The notes beneath the pieces are model-generated. The model was given only the letters and a program-made list of their open reading frames with translations. It ran no database searches and was not told the DNA's origin. Below are positions 33,264 to 42,147 of a stretch of DNA of 59,841 nt, piece by piece; within the stretch, counting starts at the first letter, position 1; the number at the start of each line of letters is the position of its first letter. This stretch comes from Thermomicrobiales bacterium (GTDB lineage Bacteria > Chloroflexota > Chloroflexia > Thermomicrobiales > UBA6265). Location: NCBI GenBank assembly GCA_020432165.1, contig JAGQGU010000040.1, positions 1 to 59,841 of the forward strand, written 5' to 3'. Position numbers and translations under genes: made by a program.

Positions 33264-34268
33264 ATGGGTGGATTCTCGATACTTAGCCTGATCTATGTTG
33301 TGCTTGGCGTTCGCGTTGTCTGGCAGATCGTGCAAAACTGGAGCGCGGTGTGGGACAGAAACTTCACCCAGCAGGATCGCATGCTGGTAAACCAGGCCAG
33401 TTTCTTCTTTCTCATCCCTCTCTCGGTGATCCTGCATGAGCTTGGTCACGCGGTGATGGTGTGGAGCTTCGGCAAAGAGGTCCTCGATTACGGCTTCTAT
33501 GGCTTTGCCGGGTATGTTTCCTACTCCCCCTATGGACTCAGCGATGTTCAGCAGACCTTGATCGCAGCCGCCGGTACTGCAGTGAACCTGATTCTCTGCC
33601 TGCTGGCATTGGCGGTTGTCTTACTCTGGAAGCCACCGCTACGCGCCGCCATCAACGAGCTCCTCATCGGGTTCATCTTTATCTCGGGTGCGAACGCCTT
33701 CATCGTCTATCCGCTGCTCGATATGGTCAGCAATATGAATGGTGACTGGCGACAAATGTACGACAGCGGTGTGCCGTGGCTAACCGCGATCATTGTCGCG
33801 ATTCAGATCGCCGTGCTCGTCGGTGGGTATTGGCTCTTCACCAATGAGGGAATGAAGGCGCGCTTCGCCAAACTCACCGATGTACCACCAGGATTCGAGC
33901 GCGGCATTTTTGGCGGCATTCAGCCCGCCAAGATCAAGACAATGAATATGGATCCGAACGAGATTCATATGCGCGATGCCGTGAATCGCGTATCCGCAGG
34001 TTGGCATACGCGCGTGGAATCACAGATTCAGCGTTTCACCGGCGGATCGGCAATGCTGATGCAATGGACAACGAATCGCGATCTGCATGTGATGGCATTG
34101 CGATCGTTACCGAACGATGTCTTCGATATCGTGGAGATTCCCACAAATCAGCAGGGTGCCCAAGAGGGGCGACCGCGTACACTGCAGCGCTGGAACCGGA
34201 AGCCAGGGATTGAAGAGTTGACGATGGCGCTGCGCGTCGCGATGGAACGAGTCGATACAGGGAATTAG
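33264..34268 (+). CDS. M50-like membrane metalloprotease
   Basis: The 334-aa protein has several membrane helices and an HExxH zinc motif within a hydrophobic segment (SVILHELGHAVMVW, about residue 57), followed by AAAGTAVNLIL and YPLLDMVSNMNGDWR, where the third Asp ligand would lie. This is the layout of site-2-type proteases. The last 110 residues are soluble and unrecognised. It may cleave a membrane-bound regulator, but no partner is apparent. Confidence 0.75.
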   Translation: MGGFSILSLIYVVLGVRVVWQIVQNWSAVWDRNFTQQDRMLVNQASFFFLIPLSVILHELGHAVMVWSFGKEVLDYGFYGFAGYVSYSPYGLSDVQQTLIAAAGTAVNLILCLLALAVVLLWKPPLRAAINELLIGFIFISGANAFIVYPLLDMVSNMNGDWRQMYDSGVPWLTAIIVAIQIAVLVGGYWLFTNEGMKARFAKLTDVPPGFERGIFGGIQPAKIKTMNMDPNEIHMRDAVNRVSAGWHTRVESQIQRFTGGSAMLMQWTTNRDLHVMALRSLPNDVFDIVEIPTNQQGAQEGRPRTLQRWNRKPGIEELTMALRVAMERVDTGN

Positions 34269-34294
34269 CGGCGGCGATCAGTCCGGTACTGCAG

Positions 34295-35167
34295 TCATCC
34301 CTGCGGAGTAGCAGTTGCATCCGGCACCGGAGATGGCGGACCAACGGCAATGGCATCGTTCCCCTGGGCAGCGATAACTTCCAGGAAGCGATCCCACTTC
34401 GTCTTCCATTGCCACGGGCGATCCCAATTGGTGGATGTCGGGCCAAGAGGATCGCGGATGATGACCTCATCCTCATTGAAACCCATCACGATCAATGCGT
34501 GATCGTTCGTTAGCACAATCGGCCAATCTTCACCCGTGTTGCTGTGCCACACCGCTGGTCGCCATGGCATCATATCCACCGTCGACTTAAAGAAAATCGG
34601 TTCGCCCTGAAGCAAGCGTGCCTGGATCGATTCACGATCCGGCGTGACCGTGATGGTCAGGCCTCTGGCTTCGAATACCTTGCGCATCGCATTACAACGC
34701 GCACGGGCGAGGATGTTCTCGTTGATGTGGCCACAGTAGTAGTTGTTGACATCGCCGCCCCATACCTCGAAACCGTTCGCGGTCTCCTCGTAGTAGGGTT
34801 CAAGCGACTCGTCTTTGCCCACAATTGCCAGTTGCTCGTCCAGCGAGATATCGATTCCGTACGATTGCAGCACGATCCAGGCGGAATCGAATTCACACGT
34901 ATAGTGGAAATCCTGCCCTTCCTTGATCGGCATTTGGATGTAGGCATCCCAGTACCACCCTTGATCGGCAACTGTGCCGTCCATGGGTGTTCCGGCAGGT
35001 GTACCGATTTCTGGCTTGGCGATCATCGCCTCGATGTAATCCCACGGATTGTAGCTTTGGGCCGAGGCTCGGTTCAGTTGCGCGTACGCAGCCAACACGG
35101 CAGCTCCGGTAAGGAGGGTACGCCTCGAGAATGCTGGCACTGGGTAACGTGTGCTGGATGCGGTCAT
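34295..35167 (-). CDS. Secreted C39-like cysteine peptidase
   Basis: The 290-aa protein starts with a twin-arginine-like signal (SRRTLLTGAAVLAA, cleavage probably after RASA) and is likely exported by Tat. A papain-like fold of the C39_2 type is indicated by the Cys in FHYTCEFDSAWIVLQSYG, the His in LTNDHALIVMGF and an Asp in VIIRDPLG. It may be a cell-surface peptidase or peptide-binding relative. ATG 35167 is chosen because it starts just before the signal. It is convergent with the M50-like gene. Confidence 0.78.
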   Translation of the reverse strand: MTASSTRYPVPAFSRRTLLTGAAVLAAYAQLNRASAQSYNPWDYIEAMIAKPEIGTPAGTPMDGTVADQGWYWDAYIQMPIKEGQDFHYTCEFDSAWIVLQSYGIDISLDEQLAIVGKDESLEPYYEETANGFEVWGGDVNNYYCGHINENILARARCNAMRKVFEARGLTITVTPDRESIQARLLQGEPIFFKSTVDMMPWRPAVWHSNTGEDWPIVLTNDHALIVMGFNEDEVIIRDPLGPTSTNWDRPWQWKTKWDRFLEVIAAQGNDAIAVGPPSPVPDATATPQG

Positions 35168-35269
35168 GTGAAGAGAATTCCCCCGGGGAATGTACTGATA
35201 GAACGAACGGGGACGACACGACATAGTTTACCATGATGCACAGACCGATCCGCATACAGGAGCCCGCAC

Positions 35270-36073
35270 ATGATTCATGGTATCGATCACATCGTCATCA
35301 TCTCGGCCAATCTGGACGATGCTATTACCAATGCCCGTGAGGCCGGATTCACCGTCATACCAGGCGGTACCCACGCTGATGGCGCCACCCACAATGCACT
35401 GATCGCGTTTACCGATGGTGCCTATATCGAACTCATTGCGCCGACAAATGGTATCGAAGGCAAGGATCATCGTTGGTTCCCGCGACTCGCCAGCGGTGGT
35501 GGTTTGGTTGATATGTGTCTTTTCTCCGATGATCTTGCAACAGACGTGAATCGCATCGGAGAAAAGGGTTGCACCTATATTGGTCCGGTCGACAATGGTC
35601 GGGCACGTCTGGATGGCGTCGAGCTGAAGTGGAGAGGAGCGTTCCCCGGCGGTGCCGTCGGCGAAAGCGGTCAGCCATTCCTGATTGAGGATGTGACTCC
35701 GCGCCGTCTGCGTGTCTCCGATGATCCAGCCCAAACGACACATGCGAATGGGGCGACCGGGATCGCGGGTGTTACGGTACTGACCAGTGACCTTGCTGCA
35801 TCGACACGAGATTACGAAGCGATCACCGGACTGACCGCGCAGACAATGTCCTCCCCGCTCGAGGATACGCCGATCGCGGCATTCATCACGTTTGCCAGGA
35901 GTTGGATCATGCTGACCCGGCCAACCGCTGGCGAAGCGCTTCACGCGCTCGAGAGAAATGGTCGGGGGCCGTACGCGGTGACACTACGCACGCATGACGG
36001 CCCGATCACACCCGGGGAGGGTCGAAAGATTCCCGCCGAGTTGATGTCCGGCACAGTGATGGAACTGGACTAA
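35270..36073 (+). CDS. VOC (glyoxalase-like) family protein
   Basis: The 267-aa protein has the two tandem beta-alpha modules of the vicinal oxygen chelate fold. It begins IHGIDHIVIISANLDDAI, a typical first strand with a His ligand. The second module starts near GVTVLTSDLAASTRDYEAI. It resembles glyoxalase_3-like proteins, and the chemistry cannot be assigned. AGGAG lies upstream of the ATG. It ends 17 bases from the convergent Asp/His-rich repeat gene. Confidence 0.85.
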   Translation: MIHGIDHIVIISANLDDAITNAREAGFTVIPGGTHADGATHNALIAFTDGAYIELIAPTNGIEGKDHRWFPRLASGGGLVDMCLFSDDLATDVNRIGEKGCTYIGPVDNGRARLDGVELKWRGAFPGGAVGESGQPFLIEDVTPRRLRVSDDPAQTTHANGATGIAGVTVLTSDLAASTRDYEAITGLTAQTMSSPLEDTPIAAFITFARSWIMLTRPTAGEALHALERNGRGPYAVTLRTHDGPITPGEGRKIPAELMSGTVMELD

Positions 36074-36089
36074 CTCAGAGGCCGAACGA

Positions 36090-36491
36090 TTACTCGTTGT
36101 CGATCGTGTCTGGCACATCACGATAATGCGCCTTGGCATGATCGTCATGGTCCGGATCGTCCTCTGGATGAACGACGGTATCGGCAACATCGCGATAGTG
36201 GATGTGTCCGTGATCGTCATGATCGGGATCGTCTTCCGGATGCACCATTGTGTCCGCAACATCGCGATAATGAACGTGCCCATGATCATCGTGATCGGGA
36301 TCATCCTCGGGATGGATCACGGTATCACTCACATCGCGGAATGCCACGACTTCTTCCTCGTCCACCTGTGCATCGCTCTTGTCGAACATGTCCTTCACAA
36401 CCTTTATCACTATCCGTACAACCCAATTGATCGTGCTACCAAGCACCATCAGGATTTGTCCGATCTTCCTCATCAGGGAGCTTTCGTTCAT
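36090..36491 (-). CDS. Small membrane-associated protein with Asp/His-rich tandem repeats
   Basis: I do not recognise this 133-aa protein. Residues about 10-33 form a hydrophobic helix. Residues 52-123 are three near-identical 24-residue repeats of the type RDVADTxxHPEDDPDHDDHG, followed by a partial fourth. Each repeat holds five His and eight Asp/Glu, strongly suggesting metal binding, perhaps zinc, nickel or copper, on one side of the membrane. GGAGAA lies upstream of ATG 36491. No metal transporter is adjacent. Confidence 0.78.
   Translation of the reverse strand: MNESSLMRKIGQILMVLGSTINWVVRIVIKVVKDMFDKSDAQVDEEEVVAFRDVSDTVIHPEDDPDHDDHGHVHYRDVADTMVHPEDDPDHDDHGHIHYRDVADTVVHPEDDPDHDDHAKAHYRDVPDTIDNE
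36123..36338 (-). repeat. Three tandem 72-bp coding repeats
   Basis: Three 72-bp units (36338-36267, 36266-36195, 36194-36123) encode the Asp/His-rich 24-residue repeats. The high similarity between units suggests recent expansion and copy-number variation. Confidence 0.85.
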
Positions 36492-36562
36492 GGCTCATTC
36501 TCCGCAGTTACGTTCGCTCCTGTGATGTGAATTGAACAAGCCAACCCGGCTCATTTCCACAT

Positions 36563-37648
36563 CTATCTGGCAACGCTGCCAGCTTTTGTTACTATCTCGC
36601 CACGTTTCACCAGAATTGCCAGAAGCATGGTGTCATCGTTGGTGCGAACGCCCAAATCCTGCGGATGGCGAATCAAGGCGAGCCGGGTATCCGGCACGTT
36701 CACGCCATCAATATCGATGTTGCCCGCAACAACGTACAGAAATGCGTCGTGCTCCGCCAATTGAGGGATGGCCAGATCCGTTTGGGCCGGAGCCATCATC
36801 GCCCAAACTGCAACACCGGTACCAGCAGTCTCCTCATCCAGAATCTGGAACCAGCCGTCATGATCGGCTACATCCGAATTGGACATAGAGGGATCGCCAC
36901 CCAACTCCGGTTGACGCAGATAGAGCGAAACCAGCACGCCATCGCTCGCCGGTATACGGCCGATCTCCTTGCCTGTGCCAGCATGGACAATTACCGGACT
37001 CCAGGGGTCGAGGGTGAGCGAGGTATCGTCGCTGCTCCAGGTCATCGCGGTGCTGGCGATATCGACGACGGTCTCGTTGGAGTAGCGCATGGTCTTCAGT
37101 GCTACATCGCTCTGCAGGGCGCGCTCATCAATCGCGCCGAAGGCGTAATAACCCTTGTCACCGAATCCTGGTACCAACGTGCCTGGTCGGATGGCACCGG
37201 GGAGTGGGTCTTTATCATCCTGCTCGTTACCGGCAGAGAGGAAGAGCTCCACGGCCGGGACTGGTGGCAAAGTCTGCATCAGCGCTCCGTGCGCCAGCAT
37301 AATCGCCGGATCCTCGTTGCGTGCCTCATCGTAGTGCTGCTGAAAGGCGGTGAGTGAACCACTCGGGGTAACGAGTGCCCGAATACGGGTGCCGATCAGA
37401 CGCAGACTCTGTGGGGCGATACCGTGGCGATTGAGGCGAACTTCATCGAGATGCACCATTTCGCCGCTGAGCGCTCGCAACCATGCGAACTGGGGATCCT
37501 CCATGGCCAGGTTCAGGAGCTGATAAGGATTCTCCAGCCGACCGTAGGTCTTCTCGTAGATGCGCTTCTCATGATCAAGCAGGAGCTTGTGCAGCGAGCG
37601 CAAGCTGGAGGCGATGCTATCAAGCCGGGTTCTGAGTTCAGATGTCAA
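36563..37648 (-). CDS. Cupin-like C-terminal domain protein of unknown function
   Basis: The 361-aa protein has a helical N-terminal third (SLHKLLLDHEKRIYEKTYGR and following) and, in the last 100 residues, a strand-rich segment (AEHDAFLYVVAGNIDIDG, then PDTRLALIRHPQDLG) like a cupin barrel. The middle part is unassigned. The start appears to be TTG 37648, seven bases after AAGGA. It is divergent from a small cupin gene 42 bases away. Confidence 0.68.
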   Translation of the reverse strand: MTSELRTRLDSIASSLRSLHKLLLDHEKRIYEKTYGRLENPYQLLNLAMEDPQFAWLRALSGEMVHLDEVRLNRHGIAPQSLRLIGTRIRALVTPSGSLTAFQQHYDEARNEDPAIMLAHGALMQTLPPVPAVELFLSAGNEQDDKDPLPGAIRPGTLVPGFGDKGYYAFGAIDERALQSDVALKTMRYSNETVVDIASTAMTWSSDDTSLTLDPWSPVIVHAGTGKEIGRIPASDGVLVSLYLRQPELGGDPSMSNSDVADHDGWFQILDEETAGTGVAVWAMMAPAQTDLAIPQLAEHDAFLYVVAGNIDIDGVNVPDTRLALIRHPQDLGVRTNDDTMLLAILVKRGEIVTKAGSVAR

Positions 37649-37690
37649 TGACTATTCCTTCTGCTATCGTGATGATGTCGTTCTCTATGC

Positions 37691-38113
37691 ATGATACGGG
37701 AGATGTCTGTGCTCTATTCGCCACTCCGTGACCATCCTCTAAAGGCCACCACGACCGATTTGGTTGCGGTAGAGGGTGATATCGATCCAGCCGAGGCCGG
37801 TTCCAGACTGCTCATCGCACCCTACCACGTCCATCACACAGACGACGAGGTCTTCTACGTTCGTCGCGGTCAGATCGCATTCGAGATCGGTGATGAAGAG
37901 ATCATTGCCCAGACCGGTGATGCCGTGCTCATACCTGCGGGAACCATCCATACCTGGTGGAATCCTGGTTCGGAGCCTGCGACCTACCTCATCATCATGC
38001 CCCACAAGTTGGACGACCTTATCAATGCCATCCATGAACGGTATCGCACACCGGAGGAAATGGCTGAACTCTTTACCCAATACGACTCCACGTATATCGG
38101 CTGGACACGTTAA
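37691..38113 (+). CDS. Small cupin domain protein
   Basis: The 140-aa protein is a single cupin barrel. The metal-binding motif HVHHTDDEVFYVRRG and the second motif PAGTIHTWWNPG are clear, so it probably binds a metal ion. Function is unassigned; such proteins are often sugar- or small-molecule-sensing or enzymatic. An alternative start is ATG 37703. The stop overlaps that of the convergent MFS gene by four bases. Confidence 0.87.
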   Translation: MIREMSVLYSPLRDHPLKATTTDLVAVEGDIDPAEAGSRLLIAPYHVHHTDDEVFYVRRGQIAFEIGDEEIIAQTGDAVLIPAGTIHTWWNPGSEPATYLIIMPHKLDDLINAIHERYRTPEEMAELFTQYDSTYIGWTR

Positions 38114-39369
38114 TCGAGCCCACGCATGCGACGATTGGCAATGCGCAGGACATGATCCAGTTTGAGCATACGGGCACCGATCAGGAAGATCACCAGGGTA
38201 ACAACAAGCAACCCGGATGCGATCAGAAAAAGATTCGCTGTCCCCACCACATCCAGCAGCGCACCGCCTCCAACCGAACCCACAATATTGCCGAAACCAA
38301 ACGACGTTGTCGTAAGCAGAGCCTGCGTCGTGGCAGGGTGTTGTCCGCCATCCAGCTTGTGCGCCATCGGCACGCTGATCACCAGGAAGAGAGCGAATGT
38401 AACCATGTGCAATGTTTGCACCGGAATCACCCAGGCAGCTGTCGGAACCGCAGCCAGGATCAGGAAACGCAGCGCGTACATCGCGATCACGAATGTGATC
38501 AGTTTGGTTTCACCAAACTTGCGGATCAGACGATTACCGTATACGAAGGCCGGGAGCTCGAAGGCTGCACCCACCGCGAAGGCGATACCAACCTGATTCG
38601 CGCTGCCGCCAAGCGTATCTTTCATGTGGATACCAAGGGCGAGATAGATCGTCGCGTAGGCGATCATGAGCAGGAACGCGACGACATAGAGCAGGACCAG
38701 CGGCTTGTTGGTGGAGACATCCTTCAAACCACCAATGATGTTGGAAGGCTGACGGGGAGCCAGATCTGGCAAACCCCACATGGAGACAAACGTCAGAATC
38801 AGGAAACCGGCATAGGCATAGAGGAAGAGATTCGAAACATCCTTGCCCATGAGTTCGCCGAGCCCGAGCACGGCGACAAAGTAACCGACAGAACCCCATG
38901 AACGGATGGTACCGAAACTGGACTGGGTACGATTCGCCACCGACATCGCGTAACTATCCAGCAAGGCCCGCAGTGGCACAAAACTGAAGGCTAACGCCGT
39001 CACGAAGACGAAGACCGTGGTGAATCCGGATACATTCGCGACCGCGATAGCAAAGAGGGCGGTGAGGATAAGCGCCAACCGCAGTACCAGGCGGTGGATA
39101 CCCATAGCATCCATGATCGATCCCCAGAAGGGACCGCTCATCGCCAGACCAACCGCAGGCATCGCGGTGAGGATACCCACCTGCAAACCACTGAATCCCA
39201 GGGACCGATAGTACATCGCGATGTAGGGATTGAACGCGGCAATAGCACCGAAGAACCAGAGATATCCGAATCCAGACATGCGCATCGCCGATCTCCACCG
39301 TGGTTTGGGAAGATCGGCGACAGTTGGTTTCGTGGAGGTTTGCTCGTCAGTCAGTACGGCCGCAGCCAT
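38110..39369 (-). CDS. MFS transporter, paralogue A of three
   Basis: The 419-aa protein has about 12 membrane helices and resembles the MFS_1-like (LacY/nucleoside-type) group. The first helix region GAIAAFNPYIAMYYRSLGFS and the following LQVGILTAMPAVGLAMSGP are shared with the next two genes. The substrate is unknown. It is the last of three same-strand paralogues (38110-41965). Confidence 0.88.
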   Translation of the reverse strand: MAAAVLTDEQTSTKPTVADLPKPRWRSAMRMSGFGYLWFFGAIAAFNPYIAMYYRSLGFSGLQVGILTAMPAVGLAMSGPFWGSIMDAMGIHRLVLRLALILTALFAIAVANVSGFTTVFVFVTALAFSFVPLRALLDSYAMSVANRTQSSFGTIRSWGSVGYFVAVLGLGELMGKDVSNLFLYAYAGFLILTFVSMWGLPDLAPRQPSNIIGGLKDVSTNKPLVLLYVVAFLLMIAYATIYLALGIHMKDTLGGSANQVGIAFAVGAAFELPAFVYGNRLIRKFGETKLITFVIAMYALRFLILAAVPTAAWVIPVQTLHMVTFALFLVISVPMAHKLDGGQHPATTQALLTTTSFGFGNIVGSVGGGALLDVVGTANLFLIASGLLVVTLVIFLIGARMLKLDHVLRIANRRMRGLD

Positions 39370-39419
39370 GTCTGCACATCCTCAGCCTCGCGGTCTGGGC
39401 GAGGTATCCGTGGTCGGCG

Positions 39420-39442
39420 ACCCGCCGTGTCACCCGGCGGGT
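39420..39442. terminator. Hairpin between MFS paralogues
   Basis: ACCCGCC (39420-39426) pairs with GGCGGGT (39436-39442). No U-run is seen on either side, so termination is possible but weak. Confidence 0.35.
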
Positions 39443-39490
39443 ACGAGGATCACTCGACACCAATATTGTGCAGAAAATCACAATCCGAAT

Positions 39491-40699
39491 TCAATGGCTG
39501 GATGTTACAGTCTCATGCCATGCAAACCGCTTCAAACCAATCATGTAGGTGATTAGCACTACAAGCATGAGAAGACTCGTCACGAAATACATGGCATGGG
39601 TGTCATCCAGCAGCGCACCGCCAAGGAACGAGCCGAGCACATTACCGAGTCCGAAACCAGCGGTGGTGATCATGGCCTGAACAGTAGCGGGATACCGGGT
39701 GCCACCAAACTGATGGGCACGAGGCACGCTGACAACGAGGAATCCGCCAAAGGTGAGTCCATGCAGCGCTTGCAACAGAATCACCTGTTGTGGCGCATCG
39801 GCGAGACCCAACAATGCCATCCGCACAGCGTAACAGACAAGAATTACGGCGATGAGTTTATCGGCACCGAATCGCCGTACGAACCAGGCACCGGCCATGA
39901 AGAAGGGGAGCTCGCTCACCGCGGCGACCGCGAAGGCGGCACCGACCTGACTACCGCTCCCACCCATGGATTTGATGTGATATCCCAATGAGGCCACGAT
40001 CATGAATGCTGCCACTGCCTGGGCAAACGCGACAAACAGCAGGAGCATAAGTGACCTGTTGTGAACGAGCTCCCCTACCCCTTCAAAGAGCGGTCGGCGT
40101 GCCTGTGCAGGCAGATTCGGGAGATTCCATGTGGCAACGCAAGCGAGTAGCAAGCTGATCCCATAGGCGACGAGAAAGAGCGAAGTGACGTGCTGATTCA
40201 TCATCCGCCCGAGCGTGAGCGCAAAGACCGAGTAGCCAAACGCACCCCAGAGGCGGATACGGCCAAATGGCAGATCCACCTTGTTGCCGATGAGTACCGC
40301 GAAGTGATCCATCAGGCTGCGTAAGGGCACAATGCTGAATGAGAGCAAGGTGATCCAGACGAACATGAGGGCGAAGCCCTCAGACCGGCTTGCCAGGAAC
40401 GCCAAGGCAGCTCCGGCCAGAAAGGCGATGCGCAACATCACCCGATGCGCCGCTATTGTATCCGCCACTGCTCCCCAATAGGCACCAGTGAGCGAGAGCG
40501 CGATCGCGGGCATGGCGGCGAGGATTCCTACCTGGAAGCCGTTGAATCCGAGCCCCCGATAGTAGATCGCGGCGAAGGGGGTGAATGCCGCAATACCAGC
40601 AAAGAACCAGACGTAGCCAAAGGAAATCATCCAGTGTGCGGCCGACCAGTTAGCGGAAAGTGGCTGCGCCTGATCGCGCGCAGAAACGTGCGTACTCAT
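39491..40699 (-). CDS. MFS transporter, paralogue B of three
   Basis: The 402-aa membrane protein is a sister of its neighbours: FAGIAAFTPFAAIYYRGLGF and FQVGILAAMPAIALSLTG match the same region of paralogues A and C. ATG 40699 follows GAGGA; a longer frame would add four residues. About 120 bases separate it from the gene downstream, so internal promoters are possible. Confidence 0.88.
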   Translation of the reverse strand: MSTHVSARDQAQPLSANWSAAHWMISFGYVWFFAGIAAFTPFAAIYYRGLGFNGFQVGILAAMPAIALSLTGAYWGAVADTIAAHRVMLRIAFLAGAALAFLASRSEGFALMFVWITLLSFSIVPLRSLMDHFAVLIGNKVDLPFGRIRLWGAFGYSVFALTLGRMMNQHVTSLFLVAYGISLLLACVATWNLPNLPAQARRPLFEGVGELVHNRSLMLLLFVAFAQAVAAFMIVASLGYHIKSMGGSGSQVGAAFAVAAVSELPFFMAGAWFVRRFGADKLIAVILVCYAVRMALLGLADAPQQVILLQALHGLTFGGFLVVSVPRAHQFGGTRYPATVQAMITTAGFGLGNVLGSFLGGALLDDTHAMYFVTSLLMLVVLITYMIGLKRFAWHETVTSSH

Positions 40700-40726
40700 C
40701 TGTATCCTCAACTCTGAAGATCATCC

Positions 40727-40748
40727 GATCACGCGCCATTGCGTGATC
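40727..40748. terminator. Hairpin between MFS paralogues B and C
   Basis: GATCACGC (40727-40734) and GCGTGATC (40741-40748) form an 8-bp stem in the short gap between the two genes. It may be a weak terminator or an operator. Confidence 0.35.
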
Positions 40749-40750
40749 AT

Positions 40751-41965
40751 CTATGCCGATTGATAGTCCGGATCGAATGCATCCCTCCCGACCAAACGCG
40801 AACCGATAACGAAAACTCCCATTGTTACGATCATGAGCAGCATCACGCAGCGGTACATGATGCTGGTTGTGGTGAGATCGATCATCACGCCGCCAAGCAG
40901 TGAACCGACGATGTTGCCCAAACCCACCCCCATCATCGCCAGCATGGCCTGGGCGGTGGCGGCATTCTCGCGTCCTACCAACCGGTATGCGAGCGTGACC
41001 GAGGCGATGAGGAACATGCCGAACGATGCGCCATGCAGTGTCTGGGCCGCAATCACACCGATGGTGGATCCGCTGAATCCCAGTAGCGCAAATCTCACGG
41101 TGTACATGCAGATGGAGACCATGATGACATTACGCGCACCCAGGCGTCGCAGGATGCGCGAACCAAAGCCGATAATCGGCAACTCGCTCATGGCGCTGAT
41201 GGCGTAGGCAATGCCCGCGACGCTGGTGCTGCCACCAAGGGAAGCAACGTGAACAGAGAGATACATACCCAGCATTGAGTAGCCAATGGCAATCAGGAAA
41301 GCGGTGAAGAGTACCAGCAGAAAACTGCGCTTCTGCAACACCAGACTGATACCATCCCAGAAGCGACGGCTGACACGATCACCCAGCGGGGGTAATCGAA
41401 AACTAACCAGACAAGCAATGACGTGGCTGGTGGCATAGGCAAAGAAGATGAGATTGGAAACACCACCAACCAGCAATCGCCCCATAATCGTGACGAAGAC
41501 GGTATAGCCCGCCGAACCAAAGATCCGGAGGACTCCGTATGGTGCCCCTCCCCGCTCGACCGCGGACACGGCGTAGCTATCCCACAGACTCGGTACCGGC
41601 ACCAGAGCCAGCGCCATCAATGCCATCACCAGAAGAAATGGACCGAATGAGGTGATCTGCGAGAGCGTCAGCGACATCACCGCGGCGATCAGGAGAACAA
41701 CGCGGAGAATCTGGCGGTGGATACCAAAAGAGTCGGCAAAGATGCCCCAAATGGGACCAGTGAGGGCAATGCCGATAGCTGGCATGGCGGTGAGGAGTCC
41801 GAGCTGGATACCTTCAAAACCGAGGTGGCGGTAGTAGATGGCGGCGAAGGGCGAGAAGGTGCCAACACCACCGTAGTACCAGAAATAGCCAGCCGCAATC
41901 GATACACTCTCAGATCGTGCCTGGGCAATGGTAGCGGGGGAAACACGAGCCCTGGTGAACCGCAT
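40751..41965 (-). CDS. MFS transporter, paralogue C of three
   Basis: The 404-aa membrane protein shares the GGVGTFSPFAAIYYRHLGFE and LGLLTAMPAIGIALTGP region with paralogues A and B, showing tandem duplication. ATG 41965 is preferred, with AGGA upstream; GTG 42001 would add 12 residues. It is the first gene of the three-gene run. Confidence 0.87.
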   Translation of the reverse strand: MRFTRARVSPATIAQARSESVSIAAGYFWYYGGVGTFSPFAAIYYRHLGFEGIQLGLLTAMPAIGIALTGPIWGIFADSFGIHRQILRVVLLIAAVMSLTLSQITSFGPFLLVMALMALALVPVPSLWDSYAVSAVERGGAPYGVLRIFGSAGYTVFVTIMGRLLVGGVSNLIFFAYATSHVIACLVSFRLPPLGDRVSRRFWDGISLVLQKRSFLLVLFTAFLIAIGYSMLGMYLSVHVASLGGSTSVAGIAYAISAMSELPIIGFGSRILRRLGARNVIMVSICMYTVRFALLGFSGSTIGVIAAQTLHGASFGMFLIASVTLAYRLVGRENAATAQAMLAMMGVGLGNIVGSLLGGVMIDLTTTSIMYRCVMLLMIVTMGVFVIGSRLVGRDAFDPDYQSA

Positions 41966-42147
41966 GCGTTCGGATCCTGCATCGAGAGGTGATCGTGCCA
42001 CGGATGGTCACGATTCAAGCATCATACAGCGGAATAGTCCCTGCAGTCAGGGGGGATTTCTCCGTTGTCATGGTATTGATACGGTTGGACAGTGCATGCA
42101 TGATCGCCGCTATATATCTGCCCAAACCGGTAGCTGGCGTAATGGAT

